Origin: Bacillota bacterium
Lineage (GTDB): Bacteria; Bacillota; Clostridia; Oscillospirales; Acutalibacteraceae
DNA: 44,059 nucleotides
Reading direction: 5' to 3'
Assembly (NCBI GenBank): GCA_023458755.1
Contig: JAEWYE010000024.1
Span: 1-44,059, forward strand
Below are positions 1-7,978 of the stretch, in pieces. The notes beneath the pieces are model-generated. The model was not told where the DNA came from, did not search any database, and saw nothing but the letters and a program-made list of their open reading frames with translations. The stretch's first letter is position 1, and the number at the start of each line of letters is the position of its first letter. Both the position numbers and the translations under genes were made by a program.

Positions 1-164
1 GCAAGGACGCCTAAAAGATTGACGGGGCTGAAATCAATCAGCCCCGTCAGTGCAATCAGGAGGCAGATGCTGTCCGGGATAATCCGCTTGCGGAGATCCC
101 ACACAGAAGCCGCCAGCAGCAGACAGAAAAAAAGCACCGCCTGTGCGATGCTATCAGCCTGCAT
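1..164 (-). CDS. Prepilin peptidase A24 (TadV/CpaA-like), 5' part only
   Basis: This would be a membrane aspartyl protease that cleaves leaders from Flp-type prepilins. Only the first 54 codons are in the window. The start at 164 overlaps the end of the upstream pilin-like gene by 11 bases. The visible protein begins MQADSIAQAVLFF, then gives VWDLRKRIIPDS about 20 residues in. That is the first catalytic aspartate context of A24 peptidases (D followed by a basic residue and IP), placed after the first membrane helix. The second motif, GxGD, would be off the edge. The pilin-then-peptidase order repeats that of the right element (25666-26308), which supports the call. It is inferred from a fragment, so activity cannot be judged. 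Confidence 0.7.
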   Translation of the reverse strand, partial: MQADSIAQAVLFFCLLLAASVWDLRKRIIPDSICLLIALTGLIDFSPVNLLGVL

Positions 165-384
165 AGTTGAACATTTCCTTAATGCGCTGCACAAGGGTGG
201 GCAGCACCGTTTCCCCGAACAGAGCATACAGCCCCGCAAGGAGCAGAGCGCCCAAGACCACGGCAATCAGGATTTTGATGGCAGTGTCAATGTAGCCGTC
301 CCCGCGGCTGCCGGAAAGGACGCAGCGGGTTCTGGCGGTCGCAATGACCGCCTTGCTTTTCAGCTTGCAAATGAGATGCTTCAT
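154..384 (-). CDS. Small pilin-like membrane protein (DUF6133-like), copy 2
   Basis: A 76-residue protein with a basic N-terminal leader, a Gly-Asp-Gly-Tyr junction near residue 28, one long hydrophobic helix (IKILIAVVLGALLLAGLYALF) and a short amphipathic tail ending NYAG. The leader-G-helix layout is that of Flp/TadE-type prepilins. The gene is directly followed, with overlap, by an A24 prepilin peptidase. The part from Gly-Asp-Gly onward is nearly identical to the C-terminal half of the protein at 4787-5050, so the two are paralogues with different leaders. An Asp stands where classical Flp pilins have Glu at +5. An RBS-like GGGGGA precedes the ATG. Role as pilin subunit is inference; DUF6133 family membership is from memory. 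Confidence 0.75.
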   Translation of the reverse strand: MKHLICKLKSKAVIATARTRCVLSGSRGDGYIDTAIKILIAVVLGALLLAGLYALFGETVLPTLVQRIKEMFNYAG

Positions 385-396
385 GGATGTTCCCCC

Positions 397-3300
397 TTAT
401 TCAAAGTTGTACGTCACCGAGTAGGTGATGTTGGATTTGTTGTACATGCACGAGTGATTGGTGTAATAATAAAACTCCAGCTGCGTATACACGCCTGCGC
501 CGAGGGTACGGGTAAAGGTGATGCCGTTGGAGGTGGTGCCGTAGTCCAGCTGATCCCACTGGCCGGTCAGCTTGTTGTAGCCGCGTACTCTGCCGAAATC
601 CGAGCCGCTGTGTCCGCTGACGGGCGGCACCGTAAAGGTGTATTCCGTAATGGTGGCGCCTTCGATACCGTTTTCCATGATCACGGAATCCGGGCCTGTG
701 AGCGTCATGCCACCGCCGCCGTTGGAATCCGCCACAAAGAAAACGATAGCGGCCCACGGGGACTCGGCGCCTGCGGAATCCACGGCTTTGACACGGACCA
801 CATTCTTTCCACGGGGATAGGTCTGTGTTTCGGAATTTCTGCCCTCCCAAATCAGTGTGACGGAATCGCCGTCCGGGTCGGAGCTGGTGGCCGTAATCGT
901 GACCGGCGTTCCGGGTGCCACACTGTTGCCGTTCGGCGTTCGGGTAATGACCGGCGCTGTCGGCGCAGAGTTTGCCACAGTAAAGGTCTTGGATACCCAC
1001 TGCGAATACAGACCGGTTGCATCCCTGGCGCGAACACGAATGGTATGGGTACCAATGGCATAGTAACCGTCCGCTGCCTTGTTATCCCACTCCAGCGTGG
1101 TGGCATCGCCGTCCGCATCAGCGGCTGCCGCACTGATATTCACAAGGAATTTGCCGCTTTTCGCTGTGCGGGTGGGGGTTGCAGTCAAGGTGACCGTGGG
1201 TGCGGAGCTGGTGATGTTGAAGGTCTTTTCTGTCCACGGGGAATACGCTCCGGCAATATCCTTTGCACGGACTTTTATGGTATGGGTGCCGGGCGAATAG
1301 TAACCGCCTGATGCCTTGTTATCCCATTCCAGTGTGGTGGCGTCGCCATCCGCATCCGCTGCCTTGGCGCTGATATTGACAAGAAATTTGCCGTCTTTCA
1401 CCGTGCGGGTCGGTTCGGCGGTCAGGGTTACAGTGGGTGCGGCATTGGTCACGGTGAAGGTCTTTTCTACCCATGGGGAATATACCCCCGCGATATCCTT
1501 TGCTCGGACACGGATGGTGTGGGTGCCCACGGAATAGTAGCTGTCGGATGCGGTATCCGCATACTCCAAGGTTACCGCATCCCCATCGGGGTCTGTGGCA
1601 CTGGCGGTGATGTTTACAAGAAACATACCGTCCTTGGCGGTACGGGTGGGAACCGCTTCTACCACAGGAGCATTCGGCGCCGTGTTGGTGACCGTGATGT
1701 TCTCCGAATGGGTGGTGACTCGTCCTTCGCTGTCGTTAACAGAGGCGGTCAGGGTAAATGTGCCGGTATCACGGATGGCGATTTTCCCGCCGTCATTGCC
1801 GAGGGTTCCCTGATACTGTGCGGGATTGCCGTCCTTTTCCAGTGTCCAAGCTACGGTATAGCGACCAAGATACTGAACATTCTTTGCGGCAACCTCAAAC
1901 TCCGTGCCGTAGTGAACGGTCTGCGGCATGGTAAATGCGTACTGCACTACCGGCAGGATGCGGATGCTTTCGCTGTGGGAATAGCTGCGTTTCAGGTAAT
2001 CGGTCATGGTAGCGGTGAGAATATATTCGCCGTCATTCTTGAAGGTGATTTTGCCGCCCTGCGCGTTGAGTCCGCCGCTGAATGCTTCGGAGAGTGGGAG
2101 GCTCTTGCCGTCTTTTGTCGCAGACCACTCCACCGGCAGAACCTGATTGTTGCCGTGGGTTCTGAGATCAATGGCGGTGTCGGTGTAGGCAAAGGCAGGA
2201 AGCTCAAAGCCGATGGTCAGTACGGGCAGAACCTCGCACTTTTCCTTACTTTCGTACAAAAACACCCGGCCGGTTTCATCGGTAACTCTGACGGTCAGTT
2301 CATAGACACCGGCTCGTTTGAAGCGGATTGTGCCGCCGTCGTTTGTGAGGATTCCGTCAACATAGGTCGGCCAGTCTTGGAACCCGTAGGTGTTGTCCAC
2401 CAGCCATTCGATTGTTAGACCGTCCAGATCGGCTGTTTCGGTTTTGACCGTAATATCCGTATCGGTGTGGACATATTCTGGCAGACTGTAGCGGACGGCA
2501 GGCACAGGATACACCTTGAAGCCCTGCTCATAGCGGTAGGTTCTGCCGCCGTCGTCGGTGAATTCCGCTTTCAGAACATAGCTGCCCTTGGCATGAAACT
2601 GCAGTTCACCGCCGCTGTTGCCCAGCGTACCCTCGGCGGCATCGGTGAGGGATACTTCCTTGCCATCACGGAGCAGCGTCCATTTGGCGGTATGGCTGCC
2701 GATTTCCCCGAACACGGCCTCCACCATCACGGTATTGTTGGTGTGGAAGATTTCCGGCAGATAAAAACCCGCGGAGCCTACCGGGTAGACGGTGATATTG
2801 GCGGTATCCGAAAACACTCTGCCGGTGGCGTCGGTGACAAAGGCAGTCAGCGCATACACGCCTTTTTCCTTAAAGCGAATACTGCCGTCGGAGAGCGTCC
2901 CCTCAATAAAGGCGCCGGTTTCGGCAGGCTCGCCGTTTCGGGTCAGGGTGTAGGTCACTGTGAGGCCGTCCGCTTCTTTTGTTTCTGTTTTGAGGGTAAT
3001 GCTTTTATCTGTATGGGAAACAGCTGGAAGTGTCAGCATGACCTCCGCCACCGGATACACGGTGATGCCGCTCTGTGCGGTGGTAACCTTGCCCAGCTCG
3101 TCTATGATGGAGGCAGTTAATTTGTAGACGCCTTTCTCTTTGAACAGCACCGTACCGCCGGTAGCGGTCAACTCGCCGGAGAGGGCCGTTTCGATATCCA
3201 CGGCAGCGCCGTCCTTTTCAAGGGACCACACCACCGCATTGCCGCCACGGTTTTCAGTGGAAAGCTCCACCGCCACGGATTTGTCGGTATGCGTGGCTTC

Positions 3301-4386
3301 GGGTAGTGAGAACGCCGCCGTCACCACAGGGTAGATGCTGATGGTCTGCTCATGGGTCACCGTAACGCCCCGGCTGTTTTTTGCCGTAGCAATCAGGGTG
3401 ATGCTGCCGGTCTGCGTGAATTTCAGCTTGCCGCCGTTTTTGTCGAGGGTACCGTCTGTCAGATCAAAAAGCTCCACGGGCAGGCCGTTTTTCAGGGCTG
3501 TCCATGTCAAATTGCTTACATATCGGCTTTCCGGCTTGATCTCAATTTCATCGGCGGTATAGGCAGTTTTCGGCAAGGTGAAGCTGAACTGCGGGGCAGG
3601 AACATGGGAGCTGCCGCCGCCAGAGCTGTCACCACCGCTGGAGCTGCTTCCGTCGGAATTCCCATCGGTGGGTTTATCCGTAGGCTTGGCGGGAACGGTT
3701 GGTTGGGTAGGAACGGTCGGCTTGGGCGGTTCTTCCTTTTCAATCTGCTCCTTTGCCTTTTCCGTATCCACCAGCATTTCAAAGGCTTCGGCGCGGGTGG
3801 CCTCGCCGTCCGGCTTGACTGTTCCGTCCGGGTAGCCGTCTACAATGCCGTATTCCTTGCCGGTGCAGATACTGGACTTATCCGCCTCGGAAAGTGTGCC
3901 GTCATCGGAAAAGCCGGTGACGCAGGGGCAGGAGGCGTCATGTTCCCCCTTGCCGATGGCCCGCACCAGCATACGGATCATTTCCATACGGGTGATAGGC
4001 TCGTCCGGCTGAAATTCTGTGCCGAAATCGTCCTTTTGGATGATTCCCGCGATGATGAGCGCTTCAATATCCTGCTCCGACCAGTGTCCGGCAATGTCGG
4101 TGAAGCGCAGGGTGACCTCGCTTTCCTCCGGTTCCGGTAGTTCCATGGTTCGGGCAACGAGCGCTGCAAATTCCCCTCTGGTGATGATGTCGTCCGGGTG
4201 CGCCAATCCGTCGGGATAGCCGCTGATGACGCCTTTTTCCGTCAGGATTTGAATGGCTTCCTCCGCCCAATGGCCTTTGGCATCCTCAAAATACCGGTTT
4301 ACTGCGTAGGCGCTGCCCGCCAGCAGTGAAAGCAAAAGGCAGACGGCAAGCACAAGACCCAGCGGCTTTTTCATATTCTTCTTCAT
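397..4386 (-). CDS. SLH-domain cell-surface protein with Ig/PKD-like repeats
   Basis: A very large secreted surface protein (about 1329 residues). It has a signal peptide (MKKNMKKPLGLVLAVCLLL, cleavage after AYA). Three S-layer homology domains follow, at about residues 27-75, 95-145 and 158-210, with HWAEEAI, HWSEQDI and YPDGTVKPDG motifs. Next comes a Pro/Thr/Ser-rich linker, then about seven repeats of 85-95 residues marked by LPxxxHTD, W-x-L-x-x-DG, GGxxxF and GxYxLTA, and three closely similar repeats (TRTxKxGKFLVNI, DADGDATTLEWDN). The C-terminal domain is unrecognised. SLH domains bind pyruvylated secondary wall polymer, so this is probably a wall-anchored adhesin made by the element. 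The start is the ATG 5 bases after AGGAGG; an upstream in-frame GTG has no spacing from it. It sits between two pilin-like genes. Confidence 0.85.
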   Translation of the reverse strand: MKKNMKKPLGLVLAVCLLLSLLAGSAYAVNRYFEDAKGHWAEEAIQILTEKGVISGYPDGLAHPDDIITRGEFAALVARTMELPEPEESEVTLRFTDIAGHWSEQDIEALIIAGIIQKDDFGTEFQPDEPITRMEMIRMLVRAIGKGEHDASCPCVTGFSDDGTLSEADKSSICTGKEYGIVDGYPDGTVKPDGEATRAEAFEMLVDTEKAKEQIEKEEPPKPTVPTQPTVPAKPTDKPTDGNSDGSSSSGGDSSGGGSSHVPAPQFSFTLPKTAYTADEIEIKPESRYVSNLTWTALKNGLPVELFDLTDGTLDKNGGKLKFTQTGSITLIATAKNSRGVTVTHEQTISIYPVVTAAFSLPEATHTDKSVAVELSTENRGGNAVVWSLEKDGAAVDIETALSGELTATGGTVLFKEKGVYKLTASIIDELGKVTTAQSGITVYPVAEVMLTLPAVSHTDKSITLKTETKEADGLTVTYTLTRNGEPAETGAFIEGTLSDGSIRFKEKGVYALTAFVTDATGRVFSDTANITVYPVGSAGFYLPEIFHTNNTVMVEAVFGEIGSHTAKWTLLRDGKEVSLTDAAEGTLGNSGGELQFHAKGSYVLKAEFTDDGGRTYRYEQGFKVYPVPAVRYSLPEYVHTDTDITVKTETADLDGLTIEWLVDNTYGFQDWPTYVDGILTNDGGTIRFKRAGVYELTVRVTDETGRVFLYESKEKCEVLPVLTIGFELPAFAYTDTAIDLRTHGNNQVLPVEWSATKDGKSLPLSEAFSGGLNAQGGKITFKNDGEYILTATMTDYLKRSYSHSESIRILPVVQYAFTMPQTVHYGTEFEVAAKNVQYLGRYTVAWTLEKDGNPAQYQGTLGNDGGKIAIRDTGTFTLTASVNDSEGRVTTHSENITVTNTAPNAPVVEAVPTRTAKDGMFLVNITASATDPDGDAVTLEYADTASDSYYSVGTHTIRVRAKDIAGVYSPWVEKTFTVTNAAPTVTLTAEPTRTVKDGKFLVNISAKAADADGDATTLEWDNKASGGYYSPGTHTIKVRAKDIAGAYSPWTEKTFNITSSAPTVTLTATPTRTAKSGKFLVNISAAAADADGDATTLEWDNKAADGYYAIGTHTIRVRARDATGLYSQWVSKTFTVANSAPTAPVITRTPNGNSVAPGTPVTITATSSDPDGDSVTLIWEGRNSETQTYPRGKNVVRVKAVDSAGAESPWAAIVFFVADSNGGGGMTLTGPDSVIMENGIEGATITEYTFTVPPVSGHSGSDFGRVRGYNKLTGQWDQLDYGTTSNGITFTRTLGAGVYTQLEFYYYTNHSCMYNKSNITYSVTYNFE
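976..1686 (-). repeat. Three tandem ~237-bp coding repeats in the SLH protein gene
   Basis: Three consecutive units of about 237 bp encode the repeat domains that contain TRTxKxGKFLVNI and DADGDATTLEW. The units around 1079-1300 and 1316-1537 are nearly identical at DNA level. The unit toward 1686 is more diverged. The pattern points to recent unit duplication and possible length variation by recombination. Confidence 0.75.
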
Positions 4387-4395
4387 AGGCACCTC

Positions 4396-4752
4396 CTACA
4401 TCCCGCCCATGACAGGCTGGCCTTGCTCCTGCTGGGCGGGGGATTCCTGTTTCTGTGTGGCGGTCTGCCCCTGAGTCAGCGCCTGCTGGTAGGCACCGAG
4501 GACCGCCTTGTCGAATTCCGCTTTGGCGTCTTTGGTGCAGGGAAAGCAGATATCCTTGTATTCGCCGTTTCCGGCCTTGTAGCTGGGCATGGAGATAAAC
4601 AGCCCCTTGGAGCCCTCCATAATTTTGATGCCCCGCACGGCGAAATCGCCGTAGACATTGACCGAGGCGGTGGCTTTGCAGCTGCCTTCCGGACGGATGG
4701 AGTGGATTTTCACATCGTACTTGGGTGCAGCCGGTGTCGTGTTCTTAGGCAT
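4396..4752 (-). CDS. SpoVG family protein
   Basis: A 118-residue protein with the SpoVG core at residues about 10-85: DVKIHSIRPEGSCKATASVN, then GDFAVRGIKIMEGSKGLFISMPS and ending KAEFDKAVLGAYQ. A Gln-rich tail of about 30 residues follows. SpoVG proteins are small DNA/RNA-binding regulators of spore-former hosts and are commonly carried by clostridial conjugative elements. The ATG at 4752 is preceded on the minus strand by GGAGG in the 5' leader; a longer in-frame start lacks this. The gene lies between the first pilin-like gene and the SLH adhesin, apparently in one operon. The right element has its own SpoVG (16020-16283). Confidence 0.85.
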   Translation of the reverse strand: MPKNTTPAAPKYDVKIHSIRPEGSCKATASVNVYGDFAVRGIKIMEGSKGLFISMPSYKAGNGEYKDICFPCTKDAKAEFDKAVLGAYQQALTQGQTATQKQESPAQQEQGQPVMGGM

Positions 4753-4786
4753 GGTTTTTTCCTCCTTCACAAGATTTCCGGTCACA

Positions 4787-5050
4787 TTAACCGGCGTAGT
4801 TGAACATTTCCTTGATGCGCTGGGTCAGGGTGGGGAGCACCGTTTCCCCGAACAGGGCATACAGCCCCGCGAGGAGCAATGCGCCCAGCACCACCGCAAT
4901 CAGGATTTTGATTGCGGTGTCAATGTAGCCGTCCCCGGCGTTTTGGGAAAGGATGTGTCTGCTGCGCAATGTGAGACCTGCGGCGGTATTTTTCACCGCC
5001 GCGGCCTTGTGTGAAATTGCGGCTTTCGCCTTTTTCATAAGCTGAACCAT
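4787..5050 (-). CDS. Small pilin-like membrane protein (DUF6133-like), copy 1
   Basis: An 87-residue protein. The first 38 residues are basic (KKAKAAISHKAAAVKNTAAG). The rest, from Gly-Asp-Gly-Tyr-Ile-Asp on, repeats the protein at 154-384 with a single visible difference near the end (LTQR versus LVQR). It has one hydrophobic helix. The two copies sit upstream of SpoVG and downstream of the SLH gene, so a duplication probably arose around that block. The DNA of the shared half is also very similar. A GAGGAAAAATATAT leader precedes the ATG. It could be a major/minor pilin pair; that is inference. Confidence 0.75.
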   Translation of the reverse strand: MVQLMKKAKAAISHKAAAVKNTAAGLTLRSRHILSQNAGDGYIDTAIKILIAVVLGALLLAGLYALFGETVLPTLTQRIKEMFNYAG

Positions 5051-5105
5051 ATATTTTTCCTCCGTTCTATTGGTGAGGGCATGAAAAAAGACAGCCGATG
5101 GCTGC

Positions 5106-5660
5106 CTACATACTCATGCCCATGGTTTGGGTTTGCTCCGGTTCCCCGAAGCTGATTTTCTGGAATCCGAAGCGGTCACAGTAGTGAAATTCGCTGCCCT
5201 CTGCGTCATACAGCTCCACCACATCGGACATGGACAGGGAGTGCCCGTCATAGCCGGGCGGGTGATTCATGTTGCACCTTGTGTAGATGGCTTCGAGGTC
5301 GTTGGTGTCCAGCTGCCCATCATAGGCGACCCGGTAATGCTCCGGGGACGGCTCCCCGAACTGCCGCACCGTTTCCTCATAGGAGATAAATTTCATATAC
5401 ACATCCGTATCCGGCTTCAACTGCCAGATGCGGACATTTTTGAGCGGTGCGGCAGACTCCATGCCGCCCATCCGTTCCCCTGCGGCAAGGCGCTCCATCA
5501 CGCCGTCCGTCCACTGGGGGGTCAGGCTGCGGCTTTTGAGCCAGTTGGTCAGCTCGTCATTTTGGAAGATGCTGTCCACCACCGCTTTTTCTTTTTCTGT
5601 ATATCCGGCCGGGTTCCCATAGTAGGAAATGAGGCCGTTTTTCAGGGTGATTCCCGGCAT
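5106..5660 (-). CDS. YodL-domain protein
   Basis: A 184-residue cytoplasmic protein. Residues about 80-175 carry a YodL-type domain. The signature runs YRVAYDGQLDTNDLEAIYTRCN, HPPGYDGHSLSMSDVVELYD and FHYCDRFGFQKISF. The N-terminal half (ITLKNGLISYYGNPAGYTEKEK) resembles other clostridial ICE accessory proteins but has no function I can name. YodL domains are frequent in accessory and polyvalent proteins of Firmicutes mobile elements, and their biochemical role is unclear. The ATG follows GGGAGGTGAGCAT. It lies in the same direction as its neighbours, downstream of the Cys-rich gene. Confidence 0.75.
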   Translation of the reverse strand: MPGITLKNGLISYYGNPAGYTEKEKAVVDSIFQNDELTNWLKSRSLTPQWTDGVMERLAAGERMGGMESAAPLKNVRIWQLKPDTDVYMKFISYEETVRQFGEPSPEHYRVAYDGQLDTNDLEAIYTRCNMNHPPGYDGHSLSMSDVVELYDAEGSEFHYCDRFGFQKISFGEPEQTQTMGMSM

Positions 5661-5701
5661 ATGCTCACCTCCCGGATCATGTATTGGGAATCCAAGACAG
5701 G

Positions 5702-6241
5702 TTAGTTGCCGTAGATGACGCTGTCCAGCATAATCAGCTCATCCAGCTCCGCAAGGCACACGCCGCTTTGGGCCAGCACGGCGAGAATGCCGGGCGGCAC
5801 ATCGGTAATGTCCTGCTGGATATCGGCCTCTGTCACCGTGATTTCGCCGCTGTCCTCGTCCGTATAGGCTTCCAGCTTGGCATCCGCGGGGATACCTGAT
5901 TCCTCCAGCAGATAGCCGGGGATGCAGATACTCTGGCTTTCATCCAGCAGATCATGGCAGAGAGAGCACCCGGCCACCCATTCGGCGGGGCAACCGTCCC
6001 CGCACTCGTCACCGCAGTTGCTGCAAAGACCGCAGGCGGAAGCGAGGACGACGGTCAGATCGGCGGCAAGGGCACTGAGGCTCTGGATGGCGTTCGCCAC
6101 CTCCAGCGCCGTCATTTTGTCCTTCATAAATACAAGGGCGCTCTGTCCGGCGTGAAGCTCCAGCGTATCCTTGTCGGTGAATCCGGATCGTTCACAGGCG
6201 TCGGCCGGGAGGCCGATTTGGGGCATTTGATTCTTTTTCAT
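5702..6241 (-). CDS. Cys-rich protein with AbrB-like N-terminus
   Basis: A 179-residue acidic protein. Residues about 8-45 (IGLPADACERSGFTDKDTLE) look like a SpoVT/AbrB swapped-hairpin segment. The middle (about 68-95) holds a cluster of eight cysteines (CGLCSNCGDECGDGC, then CSLC) that could bind metal. The C-terminal third is acidic and unrecognised, with a second AbrB-like GYLLEESGIPADAKLEAY segment. A strong AAAGGAGGAATCCCGT leader precedes the ATG. Genes of this appearance are common in clostridial CTn operons next to Dam methylases. Function is not known to me; DNA binding is a guess from the AbrB resemblance. Confidence 0.6.
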   Translation of the reverse strand: MKKNQMPQIGLPADACERSGFTDKDTLELHAGQSALVFMKDKMTALEVANAIQSLSALAADLTVVLASACGLCSNCGDECGDGCPAEWVAGCSLCHDLLDESQSICIPGYLLEESGIPADAKLEAYTDEDSGEITVTEADIQQDITDVPPGILAVLAQSGVCLAELDELIMLDSVIYGN

Positions 6242-6308
6242 ACGGGATTCCTCCTTTTAAATAGGTAACTTGTGATTTGGGCAATACTGTGCCAAAGGGC
6301 ATTTGGGG

Positions 6309-7139
6309 CTATTCCATGAAACCTCCTTCTCCGAACAGATTCAGCTGTGACGGCACGTTTTTCTCGCGCTCGTGCAGATCGTAATTGGCAATGAGGATTT
6401 CAGGAAACTGCGCCCCATTGTCATACCGCTGCTTGATGTTGTTTATACGGGTAAAGGCTTCCGTCTGGATGCCCGGTGCTTCATAGAGACTGCGGATAAA
6501 CTCGCAGTCATTGTAGGACAGCAGGAATTTACCGTCGATCCGCAGCAGGGCATCCCGCAGACGGATATGGTCTTTTTCCGTGAAGCCGTCCTCGCCCACG
6601 TTTTTGTAGTAGCTTTCGGTTTCAAAATACGGCGGGTCGCAGTAGAAAAAGCTGACAGGGCGGTCATACTGCCCGATGAGCTTCTCAAAGTCCTTGTTTT
6701 CCACGACCACCTTGGCAAGCCGCCGGTGGGCCTGCTCAATGAGAGGGAAATTGCTGCGGATATCGTGGGGCTGGCTGCCGTAGCTGGTCAGCCCCGACGC
6801 ATAGCTGTAGCGGATGAGCTGGTAAAACCATGCCGCTTTTTGCACATCCGACGCGGGGCTGTCACGGGCGAGGGCGTTTTTGATAAGCTCGAAATCCGCG
6901 CGGGAGTTGAGGCAGTAGGCAAGTGCCGCCATCAGCTCCTGCGGCTTCTCCCGCACACAGCGGTAGAGGTTGACCAGCAGGCCGTTGAAGTCATTGTAGA
7001 CCTCAAAATCGTTGCCGGGCAGCTTGTGAAACAGCACCCAGCCGCCTCCGCCGAACACCTCAATGTACCGCTCATAATAGAGTGGGAAAAGGGTGACGAT
7101 CAGCTCCCGCAAAGATTTCTTGCCGCCGATCCAGGACAT
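6309..7139 (-). CDS. D12-class DNA adenine-N6 methyltransferase (Dam-like)
   Basis: A 276-residue methylase. The SAM-binding motif FGGGGWVLF is near residue 29 and the catalytic motif FFYCDPPYF is near 165-173. The N-terminal SWIGGKKSLRELI is the usual Dam start. Length fits the family (260-290). It would transfer a methyl group to adenine N6 in a short palindromic target, probably to protect the element from host restriction or to tune its replication. No matching nuclease gene is adjacent, so it looks like an orphan methylase, though a PD-(D/E)XK-like protein lies upstream at 9614. It begins 8 bases after the stop of the winged-helix-like gene, which implies co-translation. Confidence 0.93.
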   Translation of the reverse strand: MSWIGGKKSLRELIVTLFPLYYERYIEVFGGGGWVLFHKLPGNDFEVYNDFNGLLVNLYRCVREKPQELMAALAYCLNSRADFELIKNALARDSPASDVQKAAWFYQLIRYSYASGLTSYGSQPHDIRSNFPLIEQAHRRLAKVVVENKDFEKLIGQYDRPVSFFYCDPPYFETESYYKNVGEDGFTEKDHIRLRDALLRIDGKFLLSYNDCEFIRSLYEAPGIQTEAFTRINNIKQRYDNGAQFPEILIANYDLHEREKNVPSQLNLFGEGGFME

Positions 7140-7147
7140 GAAGCTGT

Positions 7148-7480
7148 TCAGGATTCATCACCTCCTTCCAGCGGCAGGCGCAGCTGCGTATCGTCAAAGG
7201 CCGTAAGGGAGCGGCGCAGACCGGTGATAGCGGCGCTGATCCCACTGATGCGGTTTCTCATATGCCGGATGGTCAGGCGCACCTCCGCTTCGGTTTTCGC
7301 ATAAAAATACCCGTTCTGGTCGCTGGCAATGGGAACACCCTCCCGGCGCAGGGTATTGACCTGATCCCGCAGCTCCTTGCCGGAAACGCGGAAGGTGTGT
7401 TCCAGCTCACGGCTGATGACGGCGTTTTCCGCACCGTGGTGATACCGGTGCAGATGCTTTGCAAGCTGTTCTTTCTGCAT
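7148..7480 (-). CDS. Small helix-turn-helix-like protein
   Basis: A 110-residue protein. The N-terminal 70 residues (AVISRELEHTFRVSGKELRDQVNTLRREGVPIASDQNGYFYA) read as a winged helix: a recognition-helix-like stretch, then a wing with GYFYA. The second half is an arginine-rich helix. It is probably DNA-binding and could regulate the operon or the methylase beside it. The ATG at 7480 is placed after AGGAG; a longer in-frame start adds residues with no RBS. The gene is tightly linked to the methylase. Function beyond DNA binding is not assignable. Confidence 0.65.
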   Translation of the reverse strand: MQKEQLAKHLHRYHHGAENAVISRELEHTFRVSGKELRDQVNTLRREGVPIASDQNGYFYAKTEAEVRLTIRHMRNRISGISAAITGLRRSLTAFDDTQLRLPLEGGDES

Positions 7481-7609
7481 GGCTTCTCCTTTCCGGCCGT
7501 TTCCCCGGAAAGGCAAAAAAGGGCGCAAAAAAACAGGGTCGCCTCCTGTGTGGGGAAACGGCCCTGCTTTGATGTGGGGTCTAAAAAAGCACAGGCATCT
7601 CTGCCTGCG

Positions 7610-7900
7610 CTACTTGATTACGCCAAGCTCTCTTAACACTGCTACGCAGTCCTTGGCGCCCTGAATGTACAGGTGCTTTTGAAATTTCACCTCCATATCT
7701 GAATTTTCGGTCAGGTAATTATCGATCCGGTCTTTTGTGTGCTGTGTAATCTCAGCACTGTTCTGAATGCTCGCGCTGAGTTCGAGCAGTTCCCGTGCCA
7801 GTTCTTCCGACCGGGGTTCTGATTCCCGCATGGCGGAATACGCAAGCTGAAACCGCTCCGCCAGAGCCATATCCAGCAAGTCCATGAGCTTCTCGTCCAT
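7610..7900 (-). CDS. Small accessory protein (DUF6809-like)
   Basis: A 96-residue, mostly helical soluble protein: LLDMALAERFQLAYSAMRESEPRS, then a C-terminal YIQGAKDCVAVLRELGVIK. I recognise this form from many clostridial conjugative elements (DUF6809 by memory), but no activity is known to me. A GGGAGGCGAAGAAG leader precedes the ATG. About 130 bases with no gene separate it from the next gene, and a hairpin with short T-tracts near 7500-7600 may reduce read-through. Confidence 0.6.
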   Translation of the reverse strand: MDEKLMDLLDMALAERFQLAYSAMRESEPRSEELARELLELSASIQNSAEITQHTKDRIDNYLTENSDMEVKFQKHLYIQGAKDCVAVLRELGVIK

Positions 7901-7978
7901 CTTCTTCGCCTCCCTTCAGCACAACACAATGCCACAGCTTCGGAGAAAAAGCTATACCAAATGCCAACAAAATTTCGC

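Noticed and set aside
638..3562. Plus-strand open frames opposite the SLH gene
   Set aside because: They are low-quality frames produced by the GC-rich repeats of the minus-strand gene and lack ribosome-binding sites and family features.
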